In this document: positions 34,648 through 46,824 of the stretch, piece by piece
Position numbering within the stretch: position 1 is the stretch's first letter
How the letters are laid out: each line of letters opens with the position of its first letter
Source: Anomaloglossus baeobatrachus
Lineage: Eukaryota; Chordata; Amphibia; Anura; Aromobatidae
Assembly: GCF_048569485.1 (NCBI RefSeq)
Contig: NC_134359.1
Span: forward strand, 32,431,496-32,495,495
Length of the DNA stretch: 64,000 nucleotides
Direction: 5' to 3'
Translations under genes and position numbers: made by a program
The notes under the pieces: model-generated
What the model was told of the DNA's origin: nothing
Databases searched by the model: none
Seen by the model: only the letters and a program-made list of their open reading frames with translations

Positions 34648-34858
34648 CTCACTTGTTATCTATAATACCGTCCCTTACATATCGGATTCTCCTATTTGTT
34701 TTGCTATTTACTGCGCACCCTGTTTTTCTTTTTATAGCGTCCTCTCTTGTTATGTATAATACCGTTCTGTGCATATTGGATTCTCCTATTTGTTTTGCTA
34801 TTTATGGCGCATCCTGTTTTTCTTTTTATAACGTCCTCTCTTGTTAGGTATAAAATGA
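34648..34858. repeat. 94-bp tandem duplication
   Basis: Two near-identical 94-bp units plus a short third start begin 'ctctcttgttatgtataata'. The inverse 'taacaagagagg' occurs at about 34944, so the duplication may lie within a small foldback element. Confidence 0.8.
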
Positions 34859-34984
34859 AATGTCTGCAGATGGAACATCGTAAAGCTTCTTTTCTGGTGG
34901 AGGAGCTGATGGACTGCTCATCCTTCAGCAGTCATTTTATATCTAACAAGAGAGGATTATATGATAAAGAGGGAGTGCTGTGAA

Positions 34985-35925
34985 TAACAATAATAATCAG
35001 AATACGTTAGGCAAAGAAATTTTATTTATTTTATTTTTTAAAAAAGTCACTCACGTCTTCATTCAGTCCCCTGCGGCATCACTTCTTTCTTCTTTTGCCA
35101 GGAACTTTTTAAATAACACAGGCGTGTAACATGTTGATGTCATCAAGCTGTTGGGCCTGTGTCACAGAGAAGGCGCCAGGCAGAAAATGCTCTTCTAAAT
35201 ACACTAGGCTAATCTGCAATAGGACTTCCTGAATTCCCAATTAACTCCAACACCTGTCTGAGTCATAGATTCAGACACTCAGCTTCATTATCATTCCTGG
35301 CCACCAGAGGAAGCTCCACACCAGCACCCAATCGGATGACATTCACAACAGATTCCTGTGGTTGTGCTCCATGCACTGTGCAGCGGAGCTGCAATGTCGC
35401 TCTCCCTGCCCTGCAGGCCGCTTGTCATGAGGTCAATCTGGCCATGGGCCCCCCCGGAGCCTCAAGTTCCGAACAACAGGCTCATTATTTTTGCCTTGCA
35501 TGGGCCTCCCTTCACCTCCGGGCCTCGGTGCAGTTGCAATGGTGGTATGATTGCCCCTGATTTAGGGTATTAAACAGCAGTAACTGGAGCAAGTTCCAGT
35601 CGCTCCTGTTAGAGACAGAAGCTGAGCCCGCTGCATACACCAACCCCCGATGTAGAACACTATCACATTCTACTTCAGGAAGGACCAATGACCTGTCCAT
35701 ATAATGCATTGATTTGCTGATACTTCAGAGCAAGGGGTGCTTTTTGTAGCCGTTCATTAGATATGGATCTTGAGTACAGCCCTTTTTCTATTAACCTCAT
35801 AGTGGAGGATATGATAATGGACTATTTAACCCTAAGGTTGTAAAAAATATAAAAGAGAGGGGTCTATAAAAAATCGTCCAAATTATTTCTATCTCAATTT
35901 TCATATGCCTTCCGTTTTTATATCT
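34985..35925. other. No gene seen
   Basis: No coding sequence can be supported. A 'gggcccccccggagcctcaag' stretch near 35449 resembles part of an interspersed repeat. Confidence 0.4.
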
Positions 35926-36210
35926 CATCAGTGAATACAAGAACTAATACAGTTTCCCATGTTACAAAATCGCAATGTATCCGTAAAATTCGGTGGATCC
36001 GATTTCTTTGCTCACCCATAGACGATTCTCATCGACACACGGAATAAACTAGACCATGATTGATTTCACGAGCAAATTTGGTCCTTAAACATAAAAAAAA
36101 TGCTGATCTGAGCAGCCCTATTGAATAACAATGGTCTTACAGTTTTTTCACGGCCATTTTTCGGACTGAAGATGCGGTCGTGTGAACTTGCCCTTTCTGG
36201 AAGAAAAAGC
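35926..36210. repeat. Interspersed repeat, copy 1
   Basis: This shares order and phrases with 46825-47085: 'gcaatgtatc', 'ccctattgaataacaatggt', 'cttacagttttttcacgg'. Probably an old MITE. Copies are diverged. Confidence 0.6.
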
Positions 36211-36630
36211 AAACTTTTTTTTTTCTAATCCTATAAAACCCCTGTAACACTTGGCAGTAGTGGAATCCCATGCACCAGCATACTGTATAATATCTCATCT
36301 CTCTGTTGAAATACAGCAGCAGCCAGAACGTGGAAAAAATGCCAAGTATAAACTTAGCCTTAAAGGGAATGTCCCATGATTACTGTATGATCACCGGGGT
36401 CTCTCCACTGTAACGTCCACCAATCATAAGAACTTGGATCTCTTGTCCTCTTGAATGGAGCAGGGGTAACAAGCCAAGTACTGAACTCACCTATCTCTAG
36501 AAGTCCCATAGGCATTGACCAGTGCTCTATTTGTATGACGGACCCGTATTTTTGTGATTGTGGACCCCCAGCGATCGATCGGTTAGCACGTATCCTGTGG
36601 GTAGCTGTTTTTATCCGAATATCCCTTTAA

Positions 36631-37674
36631 AGTGCACCAATCACCAGGATTTTCCTATATAACCTAAAGGCAGAGCTATACTGGCACTATCAGGCTGATT
36701 CTATACATACCTTTAGTTGTCAGGTAGGATGTATAGCTTTTGGAACAAAATCAAGTAAAGTTTGTAAAATGAACAGCTGACTGGCAGCACCTGATAGCTG
36801 GGGTGGGTATTCATAGTGATTCCCGCCCCCCTGCCTCTTGTTCCTCCCCCTATCATTATATTATATCTATTATAGAATTGTTTTACTTTGTGACTAGAAG
36901 GACCTGTGATGATGTCATACCCATGTGACCAGAAGGGGCGTGGCCTCAGCAAATTGAAAAATAATGTCGCTTCCTGGTATCAGCTATGTTGACTGAAACC
37001 CCGTCCCTTCTGGTCACATTTGTATGACATCAGCACAGGTCCTTCTAGTCACAAAGTAAAACGATTCTATAATAGAATTAGCATAAATAACAGAAGGAGG
37101 GGATAACTATGAATACCCACCCCAGCTATCAGCTGTTCGGCAGCTGCTGTCATTCAAACAGCTACTCAGCTACATACTATCTTTTATTTATGCTACTTGT
37201 ATTATAGAAGCATTTTACTATTGGTTGTGGCTAAATCAAAGTGGCTAGAAGGATGTTCCTGATGTCATGCACATGTGACCAGAAGGGGCGGGGCCTCAGC
37301 CAACATAGCTGATACAAGGAAGCAACATTATTTTTCTGTTGGCTGAGGCACTACCTCTTCTGGTCACATGGGTATGACATCAGCAAAGGTCCTTCTAGGC
37401 AAAACCATTAGTAAAATGCTTCTATAATGGAATTAGCATAAATATCTAATAAGGGAGGATGGACAGGCATTGGGGTGGGAATCACTATGAATACCCACCC
37501 CAGCTATCAGCTGCTGTCAATCAAGAAGCTGCTCATTTTACAATCTTTACTTGCTTGTGTTTCAAAACTTATACATCCGATCTCACAACTAAAGGTATGT
37601 ATAGAATCAGCCTGATAGCGCCAGTATAGCACTGGCTTTAGGTTATATAAAAAAAACCTGCTGATTGGTGCGCT
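36631..37674. mobile_element. TTAA foldback element, copy 2
   Basis: Same family as 29205-29931, ends AGTGCACCAATCACCAGGAT and inverse, with TTAA at 36627-36630 and 37675-37678. The interior holds extra internal copies of the 'ccagaaggggcgtggcctc' segment, so it is longer (1044 bp). Confidence 0.8.
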
Positions 37675-37678
37675 TTAA

Positions 37679-38185
37679 GTGTTAGGACTGACTTAATGAA
37701 ATTCCAGTGCCACCTCTGTCTCACCAGAATGTCCAGCAATGACCTTCTGCATGCCGGTTCTCCTGACTCTTGTAGCGTCATGCGGAACAATGCAACATTC
37801 AATGTTTCTAGAAGGATAAATACTGCTTATTCGACATTCACACCAGAATGGCACAGAACTTCACAACGCCCCACAAAGAATTCAAGAACGGCCCGACCGG
37901 CCCCACATGGCACTGCTGTGAAAAGCCTTAATTGTGTGACAGACGCAAATGGAAAAATGAGAGGAATCTGAAATGTTTCTTAGCAAACAATAATCAAATG
38001 GTGTAATAGCTGATTGTGCGGGATGGGAGTCTGTCAGAATGTCGCTCCTGTAATTAATAGGATTTAGCAGATAATTATGGCATCGATGTTCAAATACTAC
38101 ATTTCTAATAGTGCATTTACATCAGTCGGAGTTATGCTCATTCATTGGGTGATAACCGATGATCAGGAACAAGCAATCTTGCACC
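37679..38185. other. No gene; possible unique DNA
   Basis: Mixed sequence without repeats. A 91-codon open frame at 37696-37971 has no recognisable domain and is not called. The 37980-38150 part is A/T-rich with TAATTA motifs and could be conserved non-coding DNA. Confidence 0.4.
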
Positions 38186-38189
38186 TTAA

Positions 38190-38543
38190 AGGGGTTGTCC
38201 ACTAGTTTTATATTAATGGCCTATCCTGAGGACAGGTCATCAATGTCGGATCGGCCAGGGGGTCCGACACCCTGTACACCCAGAGATCAGCTGTTCTCTG
38301 TGCCAGTGGTGGCAGCAGGCGGCTGGAAAAGCTCCGTCTTCTGATAGCGGCCGGGTACTACACATCCGCCTGCTATTCAAATCTATAGGAGGCCGATGTG
38401 CAGTACCGGGCTGCAGCCACTATAAGAAGACTAGGAGTCTCCAGAATTGACCATTTCTGGCCGCCTGCCAACACCAACAGCGGATCAGGTGTCAGACCTA
38501 TCCTAAGGATAGGCCATTAATGTAAAAGTAGTAGACAACCTCC
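38190..38543. mobile_element. TTAA MITE, chain link 1
   Basis: Ends AGGGGTTGTCCACTAG and inverse; TTAA at 38186-38189 and 38544-38547. It is 354 bp and the same family as 43875-44253 ('ggcctatcctgaggacaggt' type core). Kolobok-type inferred. Confidence 0.85.
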
Positions 38544-38547
38544 TTAA

Positions 38548-38629
38548 CACTAGAAGTCCCAGGAATTTCGAGCTCCATAGAGTTCCAATGGTAGAAATGT
38601 TAAATGACCCCTCTCTGGGACTTCTAACA
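38548..38629. mobile_element. 82-bp TTAA MITE, chain link 2
   Basis: Ends CACTAGAAGTCCCAG and the inverse of CTGGGACTTCTAACA lie between TTAA at 38544-38547 and 38630-38633. It is a minimal hairpin. Confidence 0.75.
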
Positions 38630-38633
38630 TTAA

Positions 38634-39048
38634 AAAAGATGTCCACTTCTTGGACAACCCCTACTTCTTTCCCTTATTCGGCCCCGTTAAAAAAAAATAA
38701 GCCTATACTCACCTCCGATGCAGCTGCGGTTCTAGCGACATCTGAAGACGCATTCCTGGGGCCCATATGACATTGTTATGACATGCGCACCACGTGACCC
38801 ATCAGCACCTGGCATCTGTCTCCCCACCTTCAGACATTTGAGCAGAATGTGAGCGCTGCGCTGACTTCCTGTTCAAATGTCTGAAGGTGGGCAGAAAGAA
38901 GCCGGCGCTGATTGGTCACGGGGCTCATGTGTCATAATGTCATATAGGTCCCAGGAACGTGACTTCCAACATCGCCAGAACCGGAGGTGAGTATAGGCTT
39001 ATTTAGTTATCTGGGGCGAACAAGAGGAATGAGAAGGGGTCAACCCCT
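38634..39048. mobile_element. TTAA MITE, chain link 3
   Basis: The right end GGGGTCAACCCCT and left end with 'ttggacaacccc' flank a palindromic core ('aagcctatactcacctccg' inverse-paired near 38985). TTAA lies at 38630-38633 and 39049-39052. It is 415 bp. Confidence 0.75.
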
Positions 39049-39052
39049 TTAA

Positions 39053-39890
39053 GGTAGTGTGCATACAACATCTTTTTGAGGCAGATTACGACCATAAAAA
39101 AACAAACAAGCAATCAAACAGAAAATGCCAAGGGGTTAAAAGAAGTGACCATATCCATTGTGGTATTTTTGTCCTGGGAGGATGTACTTTATAATAAAAG
39201 TCAATGGGAAAGCTGAAAAGAGTTCTGAATGTCTTTTGGGGTGTTTTGTCATCACTTTTGCTTTTGAAAAAACGCTACTGGTTTCTTCGTTATTCAGGGG
39301 AGTGAAAAAAAAAAAAAAAAGATCGGAAAATGACAGTGAAAAAAAATTCACAAAAATCATTAAGAAAACTCTCCGAAAAATGTCAGCGGTCAGAACTGTC
39401 AGAAATATGGTCAGGAAATGACTGAAAAAAATCAACAAAAGAGGCGTTTTAGGTAAAACAACGCCAGCAATTCCTCAAGTGTCTTCTAAAAAAACTCAGT
39501 GGGTTCGACTGAGTTTAAAACATGTCATGTGTGCGCACCCCAAGACTTTACTGCATGGTCTACACCATAACAGAATTATCCTATGTAACAACCACGGTGC
39601 CCCTGTGTCAGCTATAGTACCCTATACCAGTGTAGGACTAATTGAAATGTTCACACTGAGTTTATCGAGGAGCTTATTCAATGGCTTCCTCCAAAATGCT
39701 CCTTAAAAAAAGCCTTCAAAAGTCTTCCAATTCATTTTTGTGGGAAATCCAAGTGCATACAACTTTTTTTGAAGCATATCCTCATAGGATGTGCTCCAAA
39801 CTATGCACTGTCCAATCATCTCAAATCTCAAAACACTTTAGGGAATAACTTTTTGAAAACTTTCAAAACTACTTCAGGAAAAAGAAACAC
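39053..39890. other. No gene; MITE remnants
   Basis: A/T-rich sequence with phrases such as 'gtagtgtgcatacaaca' at the left and 'catgtgtgcgcaccccaag' near 39528, which look like decayed ends of the 'tgtgcgcac' MITE class. No gene. Confidence 0.45.
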
Positions 39891-39894
39891 TCCA

Positions 39895-40660
39895 AGGCTA
39901 TGTGCGCACTTTGCGTTTTTACCTGCGTTTCTACAGCATTTTGAACTGCAGCGTTTTAATGCCAAAAGGCATGCGTTTTGATTTTCAAGCAAAGTCTATG
40001 GGAATTGGGGATTTCTTGTGCGCACTTTGCTGTTCAAAACGCTGCTTTAATTTGCATAATTTTGGGCAAAAACTCAGCGTTTTAAGAAGCAGCATGTCAA
40101 TTGTTTTTGCCATTTGGGTATTGTTTTGCGAACATTGAAGTCAATGAGAAGTTGCAAAATGCAGGAAACATCAAAATTCCAGCATTTTACCTGCTTTTTT
40201 GATGCTGAAAACATGTATTTTGGACCAATTAATTGCATGCGTTTTTGCCAAATTATTAATGGCATGATATGTCCCTTTACACACACACATAGTCCGACAA
40301 TTATTTTTTTTAAAAATCCATAAATAAATATAATTTTATGCATAATTATTATCACAAACTTATCATTTTAATTAAAAAAAGCCATTTTATGATAGATAAT
40401 AATCTTGATATTTATTTTCATTTTTTTCCGTTTTTTTCATAGTGTTTGAATGTTTAAACTTTATTTAATAGTGTCTTTGTATTCAAAACGCATCTGACTT
40501 TAAGCAAATGAAAAGCATGTAAAACACGCTAAAACGCGGTAAAAATTCATTCGTATTTATCGCGTTTCTGTGGTCAAAAGCAACTTTGGCAAAAACCATT
40601 TCTGCCAGAGGATGCGTTTAGAACTGCAACTACCTCGACGCAAAGTGCGGACATAGCCTA
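39895..40660. mobile_element. MITE of the 'ggctatgtgcgcac' family, copy 1
   Basis: Ends AGGCTATGTGCGCACTTTGC and inverse; about 765 bp. It is the inverted counterpart of 40721-42246 (without its LTR) and lies 60 bp from it. Confidence 0.75.
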
Positions 40661-40720
40661 AAAATTCCCCCAAGAAAGAATGATTCGTTCCTCAAAAAGC
40701 TCAGCGCCAACAAAGTCTTA

Positions 40721-42246
40721 GGCTATGTCCGCACTTTGCGTCGTCGTAGTTGCAGTTGTAAACACATCCTTTGGCAGAAATGTTTTTTGCCAAAGTTGCT
40801 TTTGTCCACGAAAACGCAATAAATACGCGTGCGTTTTTACTGTGTTTTAGCCGCGTTTTTAGCGCTTTTTACCCGTGTTTCCATTGCTTAAAGTCAGATG
40901 CGCTTTGATTACAAAGACACTACTAAATAAAGTTTTAACAAACAAACACTATGAAAAAAGGAAAAAAATGATAATAAATATGTTTGAAATCATAACGAAA
41001 ACAGTTATATTCAATATAATTATAGCGGTTTTATACTATTTATGGCTAAAATAACAATAAATTAATAATTTTCATTAATTTAATTGTCGGACTATGTGTG
41101 TATGTAAAGGGACATATTATTCCATTATTTTGGTGCCATAAACGCATGTTTTCTGCAGCTAAAAAGCAGGTAAAACGCTGGAATTTTGATGTTGCTGGCT
41201 TTTGGCAACTTCTCATTGATTTCAATGTTAGCAAAACGCAGCCCAAATGGCAAAAACAATTGACCTGCTGCTTCTTTGAACGCTGAGTTGTTGCCCAAAA
41301 TTATGCAAATTAAACACAGCGTTTATGTCACGCTCCCCGGGTCCCCTGCGCTGCTCCCCGGCTCACCTATCACGCTCCCCGGCTCCCCTGGCTCGCTCCC
41401 CGGTTCTTCAGTCCGGTCTCCGCCGCTCCCCACTCTCCAGCATCCATTGCCGGCGCTTCCTAGGCGGCCTGGTCCCCGCTCCAGGCGCCCGTCGGCGTCT
41501 CAGCCCCAGCCCGGCTCTGCTGCTTCCTCCTCCCAGCTTCCTGCTCTGGCTTCTGGCACCCGGGCCGCGCGCATGCGCATTAGGGCGCGCGCGCGGTCAT
41601 TGACCCTTTCTTAAAGGGCCAGCGTCCATTGACAGGAAATGAAGCACACAGGTTCAGGGTATAAAGGGGTTGAATGTCCAAGTGGGCGGGGCCTGATCTT
41701 CGTGTTTCCCAAGCTAGGAGTCAGGTCTCCTTGTGTCTCTTTGCCATACTTACGTATCTCTCTTCTAGAGCCGATCCTGCCTCGCCATCCGGTCCTGCCG
41801 AATCCCGCACCCCGAACGCTGCCTATCTGCCATCCTGACAGTCCGTACCATCTCTGACCCCTGTGGTGACCCGTCATCTCGCTCCAACGGTTCTGGACTC
41901 CGCCTGACATCATCTCGGCTTCCGAACCTGAGCTCCGTCACCCGGACTACCATCAGTGACTCCGTGGTCCCAGGGACTTCTCCATTATACTCTTGTGCAC
42001 GGACTGCCCTGCTACCTGTAGTGCTCCAGCTACCGGACCCCTTACCATCATCAAGGAGTTTGGCCCAGTGGATCCACCTCCTGGGTCTGCCCTTCCACCT
42101 GGCCCTAACAGTTTAGAACTGCAAAGTGCGGACAAGAAATCCCATAGACTTTGCTTGAAAATCAAAACACATGCCTTTTGGCATGAAAACGCTGCAGTTC
42201 AAAACGCAGCTAAAAAGCAGGTAAAACGCAAAGTGCAGACACAGCC
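40721..42246. mobile_element. TTA-flanked MITE with LTR inside
   Basis: Ends GGCTATGTCCGCACTTTGCG and inverse, TTA at 40718-40720 and 42247-42249. It contains the solo LTR at 41326-42110. The right TTA is shared with the next element. Confidence 0.8.
41326..42110 (+). mobile_element. Solo LTR, family C
   Basis: The unit runs from TGTCACGCTCCCCGG to GGCCCTAACA with GTTTA on both sides (41321-41325, 42111-42115), 785 bp. It is C-rich and unrelated to families A and B here. No internal region; a fossil LTR, probably Gypsy-like from the 5-bp duplication. Confidence 0.85.
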
Positions 42247-42249
42247 TTA

Positions 42250-43385
42250 GGCCTGCGACACACATCCGTGCCGCCGACACGTGTTTGTCATTTTTTACAC
42301 GTACCGGCGGCACGGAGGCACGTTAAGCAATGCTACCCTATTGTAGCAGGCACACACACGTAAAACCACACGGAACGTGTGTCCGTGTGCGTTTGTACGT
42401 GTGTGCGTTTTTCAAAGCGCTGACATGTCAGTGTTTTCTCCCGCAGCACGGGTGTCACACGGCCCGCACCTGTACCACACGGGTGTAGTGTGGATGCGGT
42501 CCCGTGTGACACGTGCCGGAGAAAATACACGTGTCAGTGAAAAACAAAACATTACTCACCTTCTCCAGCCCTCCTGTCTCTGCCGCTGCTGCCTCTTGCT
42601 GCCGACCGCCGCTCATTATTCTCATTTAATATTCACTTCACTGCCTGGCGGCAGCAGCGGAGAGTCAGGAGGGCTGGAGACCGAAGATCAGCACCACGGA
42701 CAGCAGCGCGGACAGCAGGAAGGACCAGGTGGCCTCTGCCACACTCACGTGAAAATCACGCACGTGCCGAGAGACACGTATTTCCCCTGCGTGTTGCGTG
42801 CAGGTAAGTACGTGTCTCTGGTACGTGCGGGACACGTGTGTTCTACGTGTGCTATCCGCGATAGCACACGTAGAACCGGTAATTTACATACTCACCTGGT
42901 CCTTCCTGCTGTCCGCGCTGCTGTCCGTGGTGCTGATCCTCGGTCTCCAGCCCTCCCGTCTCCCCGCTGCTGCTGCTGCCGCCAGGCAGTGAAGTGAATA
43001 TTAAATGAGAATAATGAGCGGCGGTCGGCAGCAAGTGACAGCAAGCGGCAGAGACAGAAGAGCTGGAGAAGGTGAGTAAATGTTTGGTTTTTTTCCACTG
43101 ACACGTGTGTTTTCTCCGGCGCGTGTCACACGGGACCACATCCACACTACACCCATGTGGTACGGGTGCGGGCTGTGTGACACCCGTGCTGCCGGAGAAA
43201 ACACTGACATGTCAGCGCTTTGAAAAACGCACACACGTACAAACGCACACGGACACACATTCCGTGTGGTTTTACGTGTGTGTGCCTGCTACAATAGGGT
43301 AGCATTGCTTAACGTGTCTCCGTGCCGCTGGTACGTGTAAAAAATGACAAACACGTGCCGGCGGCACGGATGTGTGTTGCAGGCC
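42250..43385. mobile_element. 1.1-kb near-complete palindrome MITE
   Basis: The left half and the inverted right half match along almost the whole length, from GGCCTGCGACACACATCCG to its inverse, with the centre near 42860 ('gctatccgcgatagc'). TTA flanks both sides (42247-42249, 43386-43388). Non-coding; as single-stranded DNA or RNA it would be a giant hairpin. Confidence 0.85.
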
Positions 43386-43390
43386 TTAGG

Positions 43391-43691
43391 CAGTGTTGGA
43401 CTGGCTACCGGAGCAACCTCCAGTAACACCAGTCCTGGCTGTGGCTACCTGGGTTGAACTCCGGAGCTCACACCTGAGCTCCGGAGTACAGCCCAGCCTG
43501 TCCGCAGCTGTGACATGAACTGAACCGCAATCGCCGTGGAATCAGTCAGTGCTCGTGGTTCAGTCCTGCAAACCCTGAGTTCAGTCCAGGCTGCACTCCG
43601 GAGCTCAGGTGAGAGCACCGGAGTTCAGCCCAGGTAACTGCAGCCAAGACTGGTATTACTGGCGGTTCCTCCGGTAGCCAGTCCAGTTCTG
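43391..43691. mobile_element. hAT-type MITE
   Basis: Ends CAGTGTTGGACTGGCTACCGG and inverse; flanking 8-mers gccttagg (43383-43390) and gtcttagg (43692-43699) agree at 7 of 8 positions, as expected for hAT. It is 301 bp, partly palindromic ('gagctccggagt' blocks). Confidence 0.8.
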
Positions 43692-43697
43692 GTCTTA

Positions 43698-44444
43698 GGC
43701 TATGTGCACACGCTGCAAATTTAGTGCAGAAATTTTCTGTATGAAATCTGCCCCTTCTGGCAGAAAAATGCAATAAAAAATGCATGTGTTTTTGGTGCGT
43801 TTTGTGTCTTGCTTTTTTTGTAATGAAATCAATGGGTGGAAGGGCTAAAAAAAATAAAGGAAAAAACGCAATAAAGGGGTTGTCCACTGCTGTTACATTG
43901 ATGGCCAATCCTTAGGATAGGTCATTAATGTCTGATCAGCAAGGTCCGACACCCAGCAGCCCCGCTGATCAGCTGTTCTTGGTGCAGGCGGTGGCAGCAG
44001 GCAGTTGGAAATGCTCAGTTCCGGAGCTGCTCCGTCTTCTGATGGGTAATGCACATCCACCTGCTATTGTAATCAATAGGAGGCAGATGTGCAGTGCCAC
44101 TATCAGAAGACGGAGCAGCTCCGGAACTGCAGCCGCTGCCGGGACCGAGAGCAGCTGATCGGCGGTGGGGCGGGGTGTCAGACCCCGGCCGATCAGACAT
44201 TAATGACCTATCCTAAGGATACGCCATCAATGTAAAAGTAGAGGACAACCCCTTTAACAATTGACATGCTTCAGATTATTTTCTGCACCAAATCTGTAAA
44301 CAAAAAATAAGCAACGTGCACATAACACTTCAGGATTCTCATTGACTTTGCTGGTGTAAAGATAGGCATGCACATTTAAGCAACAATATGCAACAAATCT
44401 GCAGCAAATCTGCAAAAAGAAAAATGCATCATGTACACACAGCC
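43698..44444. mobile_element. MITE of the 'ggctatgtgcacac' family
   Basis: Ends GGCTATGTGCACACGCTGC and inverse GGCTGTGTGTACATGATGC, TTA on the left (43695-43697), TAA on the right (44445-44447). It contains the TTAA-class MITE at 43875-44253. Confidence 0.75.
43875..44253. mobile_element. TTAA-class MITE inside MITE
   Basis: Ends AGGGGTTGTCCACTGC and inverse; right flank TTAA (44254-44257), left ATAA. Same family as 38190-38543. Confidence 0.85.
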
Positions 44445-44447
44445 TAA

Positions 44448-45740
44448 TACTTGTGGTTTGGCCATAATTGTGCTAATCCCCATCCCTTGTATAGCGTGGT
44501 TGGCAGGACTGTCCTACCAAAATTAGAACATTTGGTAGGTGTGGGATATGTCACATTTTTTGCCATTATTTTTCTAAAATTAAAGCAATATATTTTGCCT
44601 TGATTTCACAAAAATTGCATCAAAACCCTGTTGTGACCGCAACGTATGAATAAAGGATTTAATTTTAGAGACCTGCAGAAACCAATCACCATTTATTGGC
44701 ATTTATTTGTTGCATTACAAAAGAAAAGTGGCCATAAAATAGCCTTTACTGAAAAGCAGCCCGTCTAATTAATAGGACCCCCACCTCCGCCGGACCCCTG
44801 TGTTTTCTATTCATCAGTAATGTGGAAGTGGAATTTATGAGCTGCCATAAATAAATAAAAGAGATGAAAATGCTAAAAAAACCCTAAACACACAAAACAA
44901 GAATGTAATAAATAAGAACCAGATGTATCAGAGCTGGAGGAATTATCTCATGTCGGTGGCTACAACTGTGATTTGGAGGAAGCGGGGGTCTATGAAGACA
45001 GTAATATCGGTGTACGGGAGGGCAGGTGACTGCTTGTATGGAGGCAGAGACATTAGGAAGAGTTTGGAGAGGCAGCCCACACAAGGAGACGCCTGGGGTA
45101 CTTGGACTAATAAGATCATGGCAGTAAGTCAACAGGTTATATGCCAAATCTCTCTGATGCCATTTACAGTCACTACATGACATGACGCAACGTGTACAAA
45201 TATGCAAGAACCATAGGGACCTATCAGATGGGAATAATCAGCAATAGATCAATGTTATCAGACATCTCTGTAGTCTAGAATGAGCGGAGCGGTTAGTGCA
45301 CATGGTGGACGGTCACGTCACCCACTGAAGTCACTGCAGAGCCTGATCTCGGGATCGGGGGTACAATCCCTTTAAATGCCCTCTAGACCGTTCAGCTGAC
45401 AGCCATGTCCCCCCGTACACAGGAATACTTGGTGGCATAAAATAAGGCGTTAAATAAGGAGGAAATAATCAGTTACTCACACTTTGCACTGACGAGTGGC
45501 AATCACCCCGAAACATCATGTCTGCAAATTGGGATTCTGATCCGGCATATATCCTGACCTAGGTCATATGAAAAGGCTTGTTAAAAGGCCACTTGTGACT
45601 TTTAGGATTGCTACTTCCAATAGGTGGCACTAGAGTTTGTTTCCTTTCCTGCAGAGACAATTTGGATCAGATGTTGGAAATCCAACAGGACATAATCTCC
45701 TCTCGGACACTATCTGTTGAGGGATAATCAGGAGGCCCCA
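44448..45740. other. No gene; possible unique DNA
   Basis: About 44640-45360 is mixed sequence without repeats and is a candidate for unique or conserved non-coding DNA. Short open frames at 44884-45207 show no domain. The stretch near 45481 ('gaatcaccccgaaacatc' type) may be an old repeat. Confidence 0.4.
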
Positions 45741-45745
45741 TACAT

Positions 45746-46521
45746 GAGGGGTCGGGAACTGTTTTGGCTGGGAGAGCCATGAACGCCACTTATTTTAAAA
45801 TGTAGTTCCATGAGAGCCATACTCGCCAGGGGGGAGCGATGGTGGTGGGGCGGCTCAGAAGGTCCCAGGAGGCAGGGTAGGTGATGATGCGGGCATGGAG
45901 GAAGGGGTGTCGCGGCTCAAGAGGGTCAGTGTGCGGAGGGTCGGCGGGCTCATGTGGTGTCACAGCGATGGGTGCCCTTGATCTGCTGTCGGGCTCGGAA
46001 GAGGGGGTGTTGTGGCTCAGTGTGTGGCAGCGAAGGGTCAGCGATACTGCGGGCTTGTGGGGTATCACGGCGGCGAGCCCTCAGTAGCCGGCGGACTACA
46101 GGCTGCTTTGAATTTCACGCAGTTGACAAGATCAACGTCAAGAAAATAGTAGCGACGCGTGCGCAGATCGACTCATGGACTTCAAGAAAATGGCCGTAGA
46201 GTCCTATCTGCGCATGCGCCGTCTCCGCAGCCATTTTCTTGAAGTCGATCTTGTCAACTGCGGGAGATTCAAAGTAGCCCGCAGTCCGCCGCGACACCCC
46301 ACGAGCCCGCAGTATTGCCAACCCTGCGCGACCACCGCCGCCCCGGTAAGCCATATGCGGTTTGTAAGACACCCCCCCCATTTTTTCCCCCAGGTTTGGG
46401 AGAAAAAAAATGCGTCTTATAAACTGGAAAATACGGTATTTTTTTTATTAAAGCTTTGTCTACGAGCCAGGTGCATCCATCAAAAGAGCCACATCTGGCT
46501 TGCGAGCTATAGGTTCTTCTG
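45746..46521. mobile_element. hAT-like element with internal hairpin
   Basis: The left end 'ggggtcgggaactgttttgg' leads into 'agagccatgaacgccac', and the right end has 'aagagccacatctggcttgc', a layout known from vertebrate hAT elements. Flanking 8-mers ccatacat and ccatacac agree at 7 of 8. The interior 46108-46275 is a hairpin ('cagttgacaagatcaacgtc' against its inverse) followed by 'gcgtcttataaactgg', an end also seen near 28250, so another repeat is buried within. No transposase. Confidence 0.65.
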
Positions 46522-46824
46522 CCATACACATTACACTGTTGACTTTATTTAGCCTTATGCATATGGAGACGTAAGGCTGTATAAACAACAAAAATAACTG
46601 AGCAAGTGTGAACACTGCCTATATCCCTCACAGGAATCAGGTTTTTGCAGTAGCTGAATGGTGGGTGTGCCGGGTGTTGGACCCCCTACTGATCTGTTGT
46701 CCTATGGCTAAGCTCACAATGATACTATAAACAATCAGTACAATTTTCATCCAGAAATATGGGTCAATTTTTTTCTCACTTATCATCCATGTGGAATCCA
46801 TTGTTTTACAGCAGCAGTTATTAA

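Noticed and set aside
37696-37971. 91-codon plus-strand frame in single-copy-looking DNA
   Set aside because: No recognisable domain, no splice or start context that supports it; length is within chance expectation.
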